From Pedobacter sp. PLR (GTDB lineage Bacteria; Bacteroidota; Bacteroidia; Sphingobacteriales; Sphingobacteriaceae): a stretch of 64,000 nt of DNA. Below, piece by piece: positions 17,206 to 27,100 of the stretch (position 1 is its first letter; each line of letters opens with the position of its first letter). The notes beneath the pieces are model-generated. The model was not told the origin of the DNA, made no database searches, and saw only the letters and a list, made by a program, of their open reading frames with translations. The position numbers and the translations under genes are program-made. The stretch covers positions 186,001-250,000 of the forward strand of contig NZ_JAPIVQ010000004.1 of NCBI RefSeq assembly GCF_026239675.1, read 5' to 3'.

Positions 17206-17610
17206 ATGGATAGATTGATTATGGAGTCCGTATTAGCGGATGTAAACGGCTTTAATTTAACAAAGGATAGTCGCGGGGGATATACCGGCGCACTGGTCAT
17301 GGGTTTTAATGAGGACCGAATAGCTCAGGTTAACCATGTTTTCTCTGAATTAAAAGGAATGGTTCAGGAAGAGGGGGTTCAGCTATTGATTTGTAAAACT
17401 ATGGTAGATGGTATCTATGATCTGGAAATTTGTACCGATGCTTTGGATGAGCCGGTCCGGATCAGTAATAAAGCAATCAGTAAGGAAATGATTCAGGATA
17501 TAGAAAGTCATGTGGGCAATGAACCTAAAGTGCTACTCGGGGCGGACGGTTTAGCCGTAGAAAACTGGCTGGAAATAGGTAGTCTGGATATCAAAAGATG
17601 CGAGGGCTAG
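17206..17610 (+). CDS. Orphan 134-residue soluble protein
   Basis: I do not recognise this protein. It has no signal peptide or membrane helix and is acidic, with alternating strands and helices (MGFNEDRIAQVNHVFSELKG, GVQLLICKTMVDGIYDLEIC, GNEPKVLLGADGLAVENWLE). The start ATG at 17206 has an A-rich upstream region. It stands alone between the cytochrome bd genes and the glycine-rich protein gene, with 264 bp of structured non-coding DNA after it. Codon use looks like that of neighbouring genes, so it is probably a real lineage-restricted gene. Confidence 0.7.
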   Translation: MDRLIMESVLADVNGFNLTKDSRGGYTGALVMGFNEDRIAQVNHVFSELKGMVQEEGVQLLICKTMVDGIYDLEICTDALDEPVRISNKAISKEMIQDIESHVGNEPKVLLGADGLAVENWLEIGSLDIKRCEG

Positions 17611-17681
17611 TTTTTTATTTAAAACTCAGTATGTAACAAATTAAGATAAGTAGTATATCAGGGAGATATTTTGTGTTTAAT

Positions 17682-17763
17682 TCGCGTTGTTTTTTGTACA
17701 CCGAAAAGTTGTGGATTTAAGGAAAAGGGTGTTTAAACTAACCAGGTACACAAAGCAACGCGA
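17682..17763. repeat. Long-armed inverted repeat upstream of the glycine-rich protein gene
   Basis: TCGCGTTG at 17682-17689 pairs perfectly with CAACGCGA at 17756-17763; next to these arms, TTTTTGTACACC and GGTACACAAAG give partial further pairing. GTGTTTAA occurs twice (17673-17680 and 17729-17736), and GGAAAAGGGTG-like sequence recurs near 17770. The structure sits 112 bp before the start at 17875 and could be a leader or operator. Confidence 0.5.
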
Positions 17764-17874
17764 TACTTCGGAAAAAGGGTGCAGCGGGAAATTTAGCAGA
17801 TAGATTAAACCTAAACCATTTTCTAAAGTCTCTAACATATCAACTGATTGTACGACCTCTTAATTTGAAACATT

Positions 17875-18753
17875 ATGAAAATGAAACTCTCCAAACTCAG
17901 TCTTTCTTCCTTATTATTTCTTGCATTCAGTTCAGCTGGATATGCTCAGAAACTACCAGATGTACAAGCTAATGGTGTATATGCACCTACAGGAATAAGA
18001 GCAGATGGAAAAAATACGGAGTGGAATGATAGTTTTCAGGCCCTGAACAAAAGAACAAATATCTATTATACGATTGCCAACGATGACAATAACCTGTATG
18101 TAGCCATTAAATCTACAGACCCGGCCAATAACACTAAAATACTGGCGGGTGGTATTACACTTTCCATCAACCCTGATGGTAAGAAAAAAGAAAGTATTAC
18201 TTTAACCTACCCTGTGGTAAACAGAACCATGAGACAAGGGGGCGGTCAGGGCGGAGGTCGTAGAGCAATGATGATGGGGTCCGTTACCGGGTCAAGTACA
18301 ATCACTGTGTCTGGCGGTCCTGGTGGCGGACAGCAAATCAATAAATTGCAAAGAGATTCTATGATGGCCGAAATGCAAAAAAAGCAATTGGCACAAGTAA
18401 AAGAGATTAAGATCAGTGGTTTCAAAAACACGACAGATACCTTGATATCTATATATAATGAATACGGCGTTAAAGCAGTAGCGAGTATTGCTAAAGACAA
18501 CGCTTTCTTCTACGAAATAGCCATTCCATTAACGGCACTAGGTCTTTCTAAAGACAGCAACACGGAATTTGCGTATAACATTAAACTGAATGGTTTACAG
18601 ATGCAAGGATTTGACGGCGGCGGTGGCGGCGGCATGAGAGGTGGCGGAGGTGGTAACTTTGGTCCACGCGGTGGCGGCGGCGGCAACTTCGACTTTCAGG
18701 CCTTGATCAGTCCTACAGATTTTTGGGCTAAGTATACTTTAGTAAAAAAATAA
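17875..18753 (+). CDS. Secreted glycine-rich protein with a CBM9/DOMON-like beta domain
   Basis: 292 residues with a signal peptide (MKMKLSKLSLSSLLFLAFSSAGYAQ). Residues about 35-110 (IRADGKNTEWNDSFQALNKR, YYTIANDDNNLYVAIKSTDP) resemble family 9 carbohydrate-binding or DOMON-like beta-sandwiches. Two low-complexity inserts follow: residues about 121-160, rich in G, Q, R and M, and a run of GGGGG blocks near residues 247-272, after which QALISPTDFWAKYTLVKK closes the domain. The next gene, a TonB-type barrel 70 bp downstream, has similar glycine-rich inserts, so the two products may act together at the surface. Ligand unknown. Confidence 0.75.
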   Translation: MKMKLSKLSLSSLLFLAFSSAGYAQKLPDVQANGVYAPTGIRADGKNTEWNDSFQALNKRTNIYYTIANDDNNLYVAIKSTDPANNTKILAGGITLSINPDGKKKESITLTYPVVNRTMRQGGGQGGGRRAMMMGSVTGSSTITVSGGPGGGQQINKLQRDSMMAEMQKKQLAQVKEIKISGFKNTTDTLISIYNEYGVKAVASIAKDNAFFYEIAIPLTALGLSKDSNTEFAYNIKLNGLQMQGFDGGGGGGMRGGGGGNFGPRGGGGGNFDFQALISPTDFWAKYTLVKK

Positions 18754-18823
18754 GCGCTAAATAACCCGTACCAGGCTTCAGCTTCACACACAAACACACA
18801 CACAAACCAACCAATACAGCCTC

Positions 18824-21754
18824 ATGAACCATTTCTTTACGGTTACAGCCCTCCGGCTGCAGCAAGTCCCGTGCATCCGATATTCTTCCGGAGCATTAAA
18901 AAAAACACTGCTTTTATTCGGATTCATTTTAAGTTCGGCATACGGCTTTGCTCAAAATCAGGGTAAACAAACACCACCACCGCCACTTCCCACAAGGGAA
19001 ATCAGCGGAATTGTAAAAGACTCTACAGATCTGGGTGTAATTGGCGCTACGGTAAGCCTGACTTCAGACAAAGATACCTTGAGAACCAGTACCAATTCTG
19101 ATGGGATTTTTGTCTTCAAAAATGTAAAGTCGGCAACCTATACGCTGATGGTTCAAAGTATTGGTTATAGCCCTACTAAACCGGTTCGTTATAGACAGAA
19201 CGATGCGATTCCCAGAATTGTGATGGATCCGATTACGCTGAAAGAAGAGAAAAATCTGTTGAATGAGGTCGTGATCAGTGGGACTCCATCGATTACCTAT
19301 AAAACAGATACTGTGGAATACAAGGCCAGCGATTATATCGTCAGGAAGAATGCAACAGTAGACGAATTGCTGAAGAAAATGGAGGGGATGGAAGTGGGAA
19401 CCGACGGAACGTTAGTTCACCAGGGACAAGCGGTGACTAAGGCTAAATTGAATGGTAAGGAATATCTTGGCGGTGATCTGGCTAATGCGATAAAGAACCT
19501 TCCGGCAGAGATTGTCGATAAAATACAGGTTGTAGATGATTATGGAGATCAGGCTGCAAGGACCGGTGTAAAAGACGGTGACCCGGAAAAGATTTTAAAT
19601 ATTACGACAAGGACGGATAAGTCGGTGGGGAATATGGTCAATGCCAATGTGGCTGCTGGTAGTAATAAAAGATTTGAAAGTGGGGTTTTCGGTACGAGAA
19701 TTAACGGAAACCAAATTATCGGTGTAAACGGAAGCTTCAATAATACGATCAATGGTGTCGCTTCCAGCGGAGATAATGGTGGAAGCAGCAATAGCGGCGG
19801 TGGTGGAAGAGGTGGAAATAACAACAGTAATTCTGGCAGCAGTGCTGGTAGTGGAGGAACAACCCAGGTGGGTAACGGTTCGCTTAGTTATCGTGATAAA
19901 GTAAGTAAGAAGGTTTCTGTGAACCTAAACTATGGTTTCAACTCATCCGATGTGAACTCTCTTACGGAAAGCGATGCACAAAGGTTTGCCGTAATTGATA
20001 CCAATAAACAAAAAGGACCGGTAGATAACGTCACCAATGAAGTGGCAAAAAGAATGACGGATAACCTGACTCAAGGTCATAATGTTAGACTGGAAGTAGA
20101 AGTGGAATTGGATAGCAGTAATTTTTTAAGGGTTATACCTACTTTCCGAACCAGTTCTACGACAAGTACCCGTTTGGATACTATTTTTCAGGATGGCTAC
20201 AACCACAGAGATGAATTTAGCAGGAATTTCAGTAAAAATACCAGACCTCAGGTTGGGGCATCGGTATTCTATCAGCATATTTTTAAAAAGCCAAGAAGAA
20301 ACGTTTCCATGCAGGTAGACCTGAACAGTAATAATCAGGAAGCCGAGCAGATTCAGGATGCAAGGTATATTTTTTATGGGGATGCTGCCGAAACTCAGCG
20401 TACCGACTCATTGGTGAATCGTATCATTGCCCGCAAAAATTTGCAGAGCAATTATAGAGGTAGCCTGACTTATGTGGAGCCTTTAACACTCAATACACAA
20501 CTGGAATTTAATGCCCAGGTGAACTATAATGGTTACGACAATATCGCTACCACCAGAAATATTGGAGCTGACGGGTATCTTGCTGTGATTGATTCGCTGA
20601 GCAATATTTACGATTATTCATTTACGCAGGGACGCATCGCGATGAACTATCGCTATGGTCTGGACCGGATGTCGAAAGTGAGATTCTCTGTCGGATTGAC
20701 CGCGGTGCCTGCTGTCTTATCGGGAACTAAAGCGAGTTTAGGGACCACGACGCATAGAAATAGCTTTAATGTAATCCCAATTGCACGTTTTGAATATATG
20801 TGGTCGAGGCAACATAAAATCCAGATCAACTATGCAGGAAATGCAGTAGAGCCTACATTTGATCAGATTCAGCCGGTTAGAGATGTAACGAATCCTCAGA
20901 GCCCGGTGATCGGTAATCCTGACCTGTTGGCGTCCTTTACCCATAGTCTGAACGCCAATTATAATAATTATATCGCCAATTCCAGATTGAATTATTCCCT
21001 GAATGTAAGAGGGACGATGACGGATAATGCCGTGATCAGAAATGTGGAACAAATTAGAACCGTTCTGCCAAGTGGTGCATTTAATACGATCAATGAAACC
21101 AGATTTTTAAATACCAATGGGGTATATAATGTAAGTGCGAACTATTCTGTCAATAAACAATTGAACGATAGAAAATATAATCTCGCTTTGAGTGGCTCAA
21201 TCAACTATGATCACCGTCTGTCTATGACCAATGGTCTGAAAAATACGACTAATGTTTTGACAATGATGGAGCGTTTTGGTCCGAGAATAAACCCTACGGA
21301 ATGGTTCGAAATTAACCCGAATGTTTCTTATACCAATACACGCTCAACAAATAGTCTGGTAACCGCCGCCAATAGTGATTACAATACGCTTGCACTGAAC
21401 GTAGATGGCAGGGTATATTTATGGGATAGCTATTTGTTCGGTTATAGCGCCAGTAAGAATTTTGTAAGAGGAATCAGTGCTAATTTAACATCGAATCCTT
21501 TTGTAGTCAATATGTATGTGGAGAAGGAGTTGTTCGAACGTAGAGGGAAGATTACAGTCCAGGCGTTCGATTTACTAAACCAGAATAATTTTTTAACTCA
21601 GGAAATTTCAGGGAACGATGTAATCAATACGAAATCGAATGCGCTGAGCAGGTATTTTATGGTGAGGTTGACGATGAGGTTGCAGAAATGGTCTGGTGCG
21701 CAAGGGAAAGGTGGAAGAGGAATAATGAGAAGGGGTGATGGAAGTTTCATGTAA
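18824..21754 (+). CDS. TonB-dependent-receptor-like outer-membrane beta-barrel protein
   Basis: 976 residues. A late signal segment (KKTLLLFGFILSSAYGFAQ, near residues 27-45) is followed by a carboxypeptidase-like regulatory domain (REISGIVKDSTDLGVIGATV, about 60-135), a plug-like domain (LNEVVISG, VDELLKKMEGMEV, LPAEIVDKIQVVDDYGDQA) and a barrel of the OMP_b-brl type. A Gly/Ser/Asn stretch interrupts about residues 312-346, and the C-terminus is also glycine-rich (QGKGGRGIMRRGDGSFM). The barrel lacks the usual terminal aromatic residue, ending in Met. It probably binds or imports a large ligand with the glycine-rich partner upstream. No SusD gene follows it. Confidence 0.82.
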   Translation: MNHFFTVTALRLQQVPCIRYSSGALKKTLLLFGFILSSAYGFAQNQGKQTPPPPLPTREISGIVKDSTDLGVIGATVSLTSDKDTLRTSTNSDGIFVFKNVKSATYTLMVQSIGYSPTKPVRYRQNDAIPRIVMDPITLKEEKNLLNEVVISGTPSITYKTDTVEYKASDYIVRKNATVDELLKKMEGMEVGTDGTLVHQGQAVTKAKLNGKEYLGGDLANAIKNLPAEIVDKIQVVDDYGDQAARTGVKDGDPEKILNITTRTDKSVGNMVNANVAAGSNKRFESGVFGTRINGNQIIGVNGSFNNTINGVASSGDNGGSSNSGGGGRGGNNNSNSGSSAGSGGTTQVGNGSLSYRDKVSKKVSVNLNYGFNSSDVNSLTESDAQRFAVIDTNKQKGPVDNVTNEVAKRMTDNLTQGHNVRLEVEVELDSSNFLRVIPTFRTSSTTSTRLDTIFQDGYNHRDEFSRNFSKNTRPQVGASVFYQHIFKKPRRNVSMQVDLNSNNQEAEQIQDARYIFYGDAAETQRTDSLVNRIIARKNLQSNYRGSLTYVEPLTLNTQLEFNAQVNYNGYDNIATTRNIGADGYLAVIDSLSNIYDYSFTQGRIAMNYRYGLDRMSKVRFSVGLTAVPAVLSGTKASLGTTTHRNSFNVIPIARFEYMWSRQHKIQINYAGNAVEPTFDQIQPVRDVTNPQSPVIGNPDLLASFTHSLNANYNNYIANSRLNYSLNVRGTMTDNAVIRNVEQIRTVLPSGAFNTINETRFLNTNGVYNVSANYSVNKQLNDRKYNLALSGSINYDHRLSMTNGLKNTTNVLTMMERFGPRINPTEWFEINPNVSYTNTRSTNSLVTAANSDYNTLALNVDGRVYLWDSYLFGYSASKNFVRGISANLTSNPFVVNMYVEKELFERRGKITVQAFDLLNQNNFLTQEISGNDVINTKSNALSRYFMVRLTMRLQKWSGAQGKGGRGIMRRGDGSFM

Positions 21755-21757
21755 GAC

Positions 21758-21844
21758 AAAATTTTGAGTCTGTTCGAAGGCTGGAATCTTTTGCCCGGAA
21801 GAGGGCAAAACTTCCCGGGCCTTTTCACAGACTCAAGAAATTTT
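21758..21844. terminator. Nested hairpin after the TonB-type barrel gene
   Basis: TTGAGTCTGT at 21764-21773 pairs perfectly with ACAGACTCAA at 21827-21836, extended by AAAATT/AATTTT. Inside lies a second hairpin, TTTTGCCC (21789-21796) with GGGCAAAA (21803-21810). The total is much larger than an ordinary terminator, and the 3' T-run is short, so a terminator role is likely but not certain. Confidence 0.55.
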
Positions 21845-21866
21845 GTTGGGAGACAAGAAAATTAAA

Positions 21867-21902
21867 AAGGGAAGGAGTTAGGGAAAGGGAAGGAGTTAGG
21901 GA
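21867..21902. repeat. 18-bp perfect direct repeat, two copies
   Basis: AAGGGAAGGAGTTAGGGA occurs at 21867-21884 and again at 21885-21902 with no spacer. It is purine-only apart from two T pairs and lies between two hairpins in the gap before the sigma factor gene. Confidence 0.9.
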
Positions 21903-21920
21903 AGAGCTTGTTATATAAAG

Positions 21921-21977
21921 GCCCTGATACAGGTTTGGAATCCAACTTCGGCCTGCAAATCAGGGCTTTGTTGTTTT
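21921..21977 (+). terminator. Long-loop hairpin with T-rich tail upstream of the sigma factor gene
   Basis: GCCCTGAT at 21921-21928 pairs with ATCAGGGC at 21959-21966, with an inner CAGG/CCTG pairing, followed by TTTGTTGTTTT. This fits a Rho-independent terminator with a long loop and should insulate the sigma factor gene from the barrel gene. Confidence 0.65.
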
Positions 21978-22055
21978 GTGACCTTGCAATACCTTCAGGC
22001 GTAGGGGGCGATATTTAAGCGATAATTCTTATATTCGCCCGGGGGATACAATGAA

Positions 22056-22634
22056 ATGCTTAATTATGAAACAATATCGGACAACGAACTTGCCGAATTG
22101 TTGAGGTCTGGGGATAGGGGAGCATTCACAGAAATTTACAACAGGTACAAGTGGTTGTTGCATAGCCATGCGTTTAAGTGGATGCAGGATCGGGAGGAAG
22201 CGAAAGATATTGTTCATGAGCTTTTTGCCACGTTATGGACGAAAAGGGAAAGTCTGTCTTTTCCGGATAATTTGTCGGCTTATCTTTATACGGCGGTTCG
22301 TAACCGCATCTTTAATGTCATTTCTCATCAAAAAGTAGCGTCACAATATTTGAATTCCCTGCAAGCTTTTATAGATGAGGAACAATGTGCTACGGATCAC
22401 CTGGTCCGCGAAAAACAAATGAGCTTATTAATTGAAAAAGAAATTGCCGCCTTACCTGTTAAGATGAGAGAGGTTTTTGAGCTGAGCAGGAAAGAACAGT
22501 TGAGTCATAAAGAAATTGCGACGCAGCTGACACTTTCTGAGCAGACAGTGAGGAAGCATGTACAGCATGCATTGAAGATCCTGAGGGTGAAATTAGGTCT
22601 CATGGTATTTTTATTCCTGATTTCACATCACTAG
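22056..22634 (+). CDS. ECF RNA polymerase sigma factor, FecI-like
   Basis: 192 residues. Region 2 is evident in DRGAFTEIYNRYKWLLHSHA and DREEAKDIVHELFATLWTKR, and region 4 in LPVKMREVFELSRKEQLSHKEIATQLTLSEQTVRKHV (written in two overlapping motifs; about residues 130-172). This is the sigma-70 ECF subgroup paired with FecR-like anti-sigma factors in Bacteroidota. The C-terminus is unusually hydrophobic (LMVFLFLISHH), a common feature of this subgroup. fecR follows after 94 bp. TATATTCG at 22030-22037 resembles a -7 promoter box. Role: transcription of the downstream susC/susD unit upon ligand binding. Confidence 0.93.
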   Translation: MLNYETISDNELAELLRSGDRGAFTEIYNRYKWLLHSHAFKWMQDREEAKDIVHELFATLWTKRESLSFPDNLSAYLYTAVRNRIFNVISHQKVASQYLNSLQAFIDEEQCATDHLVREKQMSLLIEKEIAALPVKMREVFELSRKEQLSHKEIATQLTLSEQTVRKHVQHALKILRVKLGLMVFLFLISHH

Positions 22635-22728
22635 GAATTAATTCAACATTTCTTCATTTTTATTTACCCCATGAGCCCGGGTTGCCTGTCTGTTCTTTTG
22701 ATAAGGATAAACAGCATTCCTTCATACT

Positions 22729-23922
22729 ATGGCGAAACTAGACGCAAAAGAGTTATTGATCAAATATCTTTCCGGCGAATGTACGGAAGAAGAGCAGGCG
22801 CTATTGGCGCAATGGCACTTGAACAGTACCGCAGATAGGGAAGATCAAATGGTCGGTTTTGATTTAACAGAACAGGAACGTAGGAATGATTTAGACGAAG
22901 TTTGGTCAAGATTGCAACTGGATGAAGAAAAGGCACTGTTTAAAGAAGAGAGACCCCGCCGTCTTTTATGGCCTTCCATTGCCGCTGCTGCCAGTATTGC
23001 TATCGCATTAACCGCCGGAATACTATTCTATACTTCTAAATCCGCTAAGGAAGATAAAGGCCTGTTGACACAGCGCCAAACTCAGCAGCAACACTTGCCT
23101 GCCGGAGGAAACAACGCCGTACTCACACTTGATGACGGAACGCAGATCTCTTTGTCGGATGCTAAAAAAGGAACCCTGGTTACAGAATCCGGAATTAGTA
23201 TCTCTAAAACTAAAGAAGGACAGCTGGTCTACCACCTTTCTAACATAAATAAACCCAATACCTACAATACGATAAGTACCCCTAACGGTGGACAATACCA
23301 GGTGGTGCTGCCAGATGGCACTAAAGTATGGCTAAATGCGGCTTCTTCTTTAAGGTTTCCTTTAACTTTTGACCACCTGAGCGAACGCAAAGTGGAGCTG
23401 AAAGGGGAAGCTTATTTTGAAGTAGCCAAACAGTTGAAAAATAAGAAAGGCGAAAGAGTGCCGTTTATCGTGCTAACCGAAAAGCAAGAGGTAGAAGTCC
23501 TGGGTACCCATTTCAATATCAATGCTTATAAAGACGAACCGGCAGTGAAAACAACGCTGATGGAAGGAAGTGTAAAAGTAGCAGGTCAGAAAAATACGCT
23601 GGTACTTAAACCAGGGGAACAGGCTACCGGCGGTCATGATCGCTTGTCATTATCAAAGGTAGATACTGAAGACGTGATCAGCTGGAAAACCGGTTATTTC
23701 CGCTTCAACGATACAGATTTAAAGACCATCATGCGTCAGGCTTCGCGCTGGTACGATGTGGATGTAGTATATGCAGGGGAAATCCCTCCGATTTTATTTT
23801 CAGGGGAAGTGAGCCGAAAGGTTGATGCAATGGCTTTTCTGGAAATGCTAAGGTACCTGAATATTAAATTTAAAATAGAAAAGCAAACCAATACCCGCAA
23901 TAGAATCGTGGTATCGCTTTAG
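22729..23922 (+). CDS. FecR-family anti-sigma factor / signal transducer
   Basis: 397 residues. The N-terminal cytoplasmic part (about 1-80) begins with KELLIKYLSGECTEEEQALL, a motif typical for Bacteroidota FecR proteins and the presumed sigma-binding region. One membrane helix follows at about 84-105 (WPSIAAAASIAIALTAGILF). The periplasmic FecR domain includes STPNGGQYQVVLPDGTKVWL and LKGEAYFEVAK, and the end (TGYFRFNDTDLKTIMRQASR onward) is a DUF4974-type domain that is expected to contact the STN domain of the receptor. It links the ECF factor upstream with the STN-bearing SusC downstream. Confidence 0.94.
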   Translation: MAKLDAKELLIKYLSGECTEEEQALLAQWHLNSTADREDQMVGFDLTEQERRNDLDEVWSRLQLDEEKALFKEERPRRLLWPSIAAAASIAIALTAGILFYTSKSAKEDKGLLTQRQTQQQHLPAGGNNAVLTLDDGTQISLSDAKKGTLVTESGISISKTKEGQLVYHLSNINKPNTYNTISTPNGGQYQVVLPDGTKVWLNAASSLRFPLTFDHLSERKVELKGEAYFEVAKQLKNKKGERVPFIVLTEKQEVEVLGTHFNINAYKDEPAVKTTLMEGSVKVAGQKNTLVLKPGEQATGGHDRLSLSKVDTEDVISWKTGYFRFNDTDLKTIMRQASRWYDVDVVYAGEIPPILFSGEVSRKVDAMAFLEMLRYLNIKFKIEKQTNTRNRIVVSL

Positions 23923-23952
23923 TCAACAAATCATAAACCATAAACCAAAAAG

Positions 23953-24115
23953 ATGAAGAAATATTTACTAACCAAAGAATAGGAGCAGAGAGATATTAAC
24001 CCACAAATAACCGGGAAAGTGTTGAAGCACTTCCCCGGTCGAAGATCCTGATTGATACTCGGGATCAATGTCCGGTTAACCCATTTTTTCTGTTTGTCCC
24101 GATGGTAATCGGGAC
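23953..24115 (+). promoter_or_regulatory. Structured leader between fecR and susC with a nine-codon mini-ORF
   Basis: A short ORF, MKKYLLTKE then TAG, lies at 23953-23982. Three hairpins follow: CCGGGAAAGTG/CACTTCCCCGG (24011-24038, one mismatch), ATTGAT/ATCAAT or alternatively GATCC/GGATC (24044-24069), and the perfect GTCCCGAT-ggta-ATCGGGAC (24096-24115). None has a proper U-tract on the plus strand, so simple termination is unlikely. The layout would suit a leader that controls susC expression or mRNA processing. Confidence 0.5.
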
Positions 24116-24168
24116 CGAAAAAAACGTAGCAATAGACCTTACTATTTTTAACCCAACCTTACAAATGT

Positions 24169-27100
24169 ATGTATTTATTTAATACTTCAAAAGGTATGGA
24201 CAGGGCTCGCCTTGTGCCATATTTTAAACCATTTCAGGCTGTTTATGCAAGGGTTTCCAGCATAAACACCTTAACCAGAAGACAAATTATGATGCGGATT
24301 AAATTGATCACCATATTGATCACTATATCCTTGGTACAGGCTGCAGCGAGCACCTTTGGTCAGAGAGTAACACTGCGCGAAAAAAATGCCAGTTTACAAC
24401 AGGTACTCTTGTCCATCAAGAAACAAACGAATTACACTTTCCTTTACAACAGCGACCTGGTCAGGTCAGCGAAAAGAGTGAGCTTGAATCTGGAGAATGT
24501 CCAATTGGAACAAGCATTAGATGCCTGTTTTCAAGGGCAGGACCTGAGCTTTAAGATCATTGAAAATACCGTAGTGATCAAGAAAAAAGACTTCACGGTA
24601 TTGGATCAGCTTAAAAGCACTTTCAAGTTTGTGAAAGTGACAGGAAAAGTACTGGATGAAAAAGGTCTGCCTTTACCCGGAGCAACTGTACAGGTGAAAG
24701 ACACAAAAAAAACGGTTATTACTAATGGTAACGGGGAGTTTGATTTTGCTGCCGTAGATGAGAAAGCAACGCTGATTGTATCTTTTATCGGCTATAAAGC
24801 CAAAGAAGTTCCGGTAAGTCAGGGCAGTCCCTTCAATATTACTTTAGAGGTTAACCCCGGACAGCTGTCGGAGATATCAATTGTCTCTACCGGCTACCAG
24901 AACATCCCTAAAGAACGTGCAGCAGGTTCTATTACCAGCATCAATGCGGATAAAGACCTGAAAGGTAAAATGCAAACCAATATTCTGGACAGAATTGAAG
25001 GAATGTCTGCTGGTTTGACCAGCTATAGTTTAGAAGGTAAAACGCAGTATCAGATCCGTGGTGTTTCTTCTTTAAATGCAGAAGTAAAACCACTTATTGT
25101 AGTGGATGGAGCCCCTTTTGAAGGTGATATTCAATCGATCAATCCTTCAGATGTGGAGTCTGTTAACGTACTTAAAGATGCTACAGCAGCTTCAATCTAT
25201 GGCGCGCGCTCTGCAAACGGGGTGATTGTCATCAATCTGCGCAAAGGAATAAAAGGACCGGTAAGGATTAATTACAACGGAACGGCGAAACTTACCCCGC
25301 TACCTGACCGTGACTATGCAAATAAAATGAGCAGTGCGGAGTTGGTAGATTTCCAAAGAGAGATGTTCAATCTGAAATCTCTTTCTTATGGAGGAATAGA
25401 TCCAAGAAAGTCTATGAATGATGTTTTTAGACTGCTATATGAGGCAAAGAACAAAGCTGATGTTAGTAAAGAATGGAATGCTGCTGATGAAGCTCAATTA
25501 CAAACTGCGCTGGATTTTTACAGAAATAACGATAGATATGATCAGGTGCTAGACGAATTTATTCGTAAAACAGCCATCGTACAACAACACAATTTATCGA
25601 TGTCGGGTGGTTCAGATTTCTATACTTATAACCTGAGTGGAAATTATATGAACAATAACCCTTATGAGCGCGAACAAAGCAATACACGTGTAGGCTTTAA
25701 CCTGAACAATAGCTTCAATTTCACCAAATGGTTAAAGGTAAATGTGGGCATCCTGAGCAGCTCTTTTAAAGAAGATTACGACAATGGTGTGAGTGGTATT
25801 AATATGTTAAATACGGGTAAATCTTCTTATTTTATGTTAAGAGATAAGAATGGAAATCCGGTTAACTGGCCAAATTCAAAATCTCCGCTGGAGATTGACC
25901 GCTTAAATGCATTGGGTTTACAGAATGAATATTATGCGCCTGTAAATGAGATGGGCACTAAACATTATAACAATAATAGTGATTACCTGAACCTGAATTT
26001 TAATGCAAATATTAAACTGGCAGAAGGATTATCATTGAACCTGCTTTATCAGAAAGAAAGAACGGAGAATTATACGAAGCAATACCTTAGTAAAAATGCG
26101 TATGAGGTGAAGACTCTGATCAATGATGCAACGAGAATTAAACCTGATGGGAGCAAGGAATTTCTGATCCCTAATGGTGGACAAGTAGATGAAACCAGAG
26201 CGGACATCAATTCACATACCTTACGTGCACAACTTAACTACAATAAACTGTTCGGAGATAAACACCGTATTGATATTATTGCAGGTTCAGAACAACGTCG
26301 CATCATCGCTACAGATACCAGATTGTACAGGTATGGCTATAATGACAATAGTTTGTCTTTTGGTTCAATTGATGAGGTGTCGTTATTTAAACAACAAACC
26401 GGTATGGAGTCTGTTGGTGGTAGTTTCTTCTATAAGAAAAAGGATGAGTATTTTACCAATACAGAAGATCGCTATGTTTCATTTTATGGTAATGGATCTT
26501 ATACTTTTGATCGTAAGCTGACGGCAACGGCGAGTATTCGTATGGACCAATCGAACTTATTCGGTTCAGATCCTAAATATCAATATAAACCACTTTGGTC
26601 TACCGGCTTGCTGTACGTAGTTTCAGAAAAAGACAATGACTGGTTGGATCGTCTGGCCATTCGTGCAACTTATGGTATCAATGGAAACATTTCTAAAAAA
26701 GGTGGCCCATACCTGATCATGACGGATTATGCCAGCGCGAATCCTATAAACAATCAGGCACAGGCAAGAATTAAAACGCCTCCAAACTCTGGATTACGCT
26801 GGGAGAAAACCAAAGTGACCAATTTTGGTCTGGACTATAGTCTGCTAAAGGCTAAATTTTCCGGAAGCATCGATTTTTATAATAAGAATACCACCGATCT
26901 GTTAGGTCCGATGAATACGGATCCAACCCTGGGATGGAGTTCTGTAAATATGAACTTTGCGAGTATGCGCAACCGTGGTGTAGACGTTTCATTTACGAGC
27001 AATAACATGGCCACCGCAGATTTCAAATGGAGTACTACGATGAACTTCAATTACAATCAAAACGTAATCACCAGAGTAGAAAATACAGACAATACTATTT

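Noticed and set aside
24096..24115. Perfect GTCCCGAT/ATCGGGAC hairpin as a terminator before susC
   Set aside because: Downstream bases are A-rich on the plus strand, so no U-tract would form; treated as a leader structure instead.
26189..26521. 110-residue alternative-frame ORF inside susC
   Set aside because: It is internal to the receptor frame, which is continuous and conserved; no independent start signal is visible.
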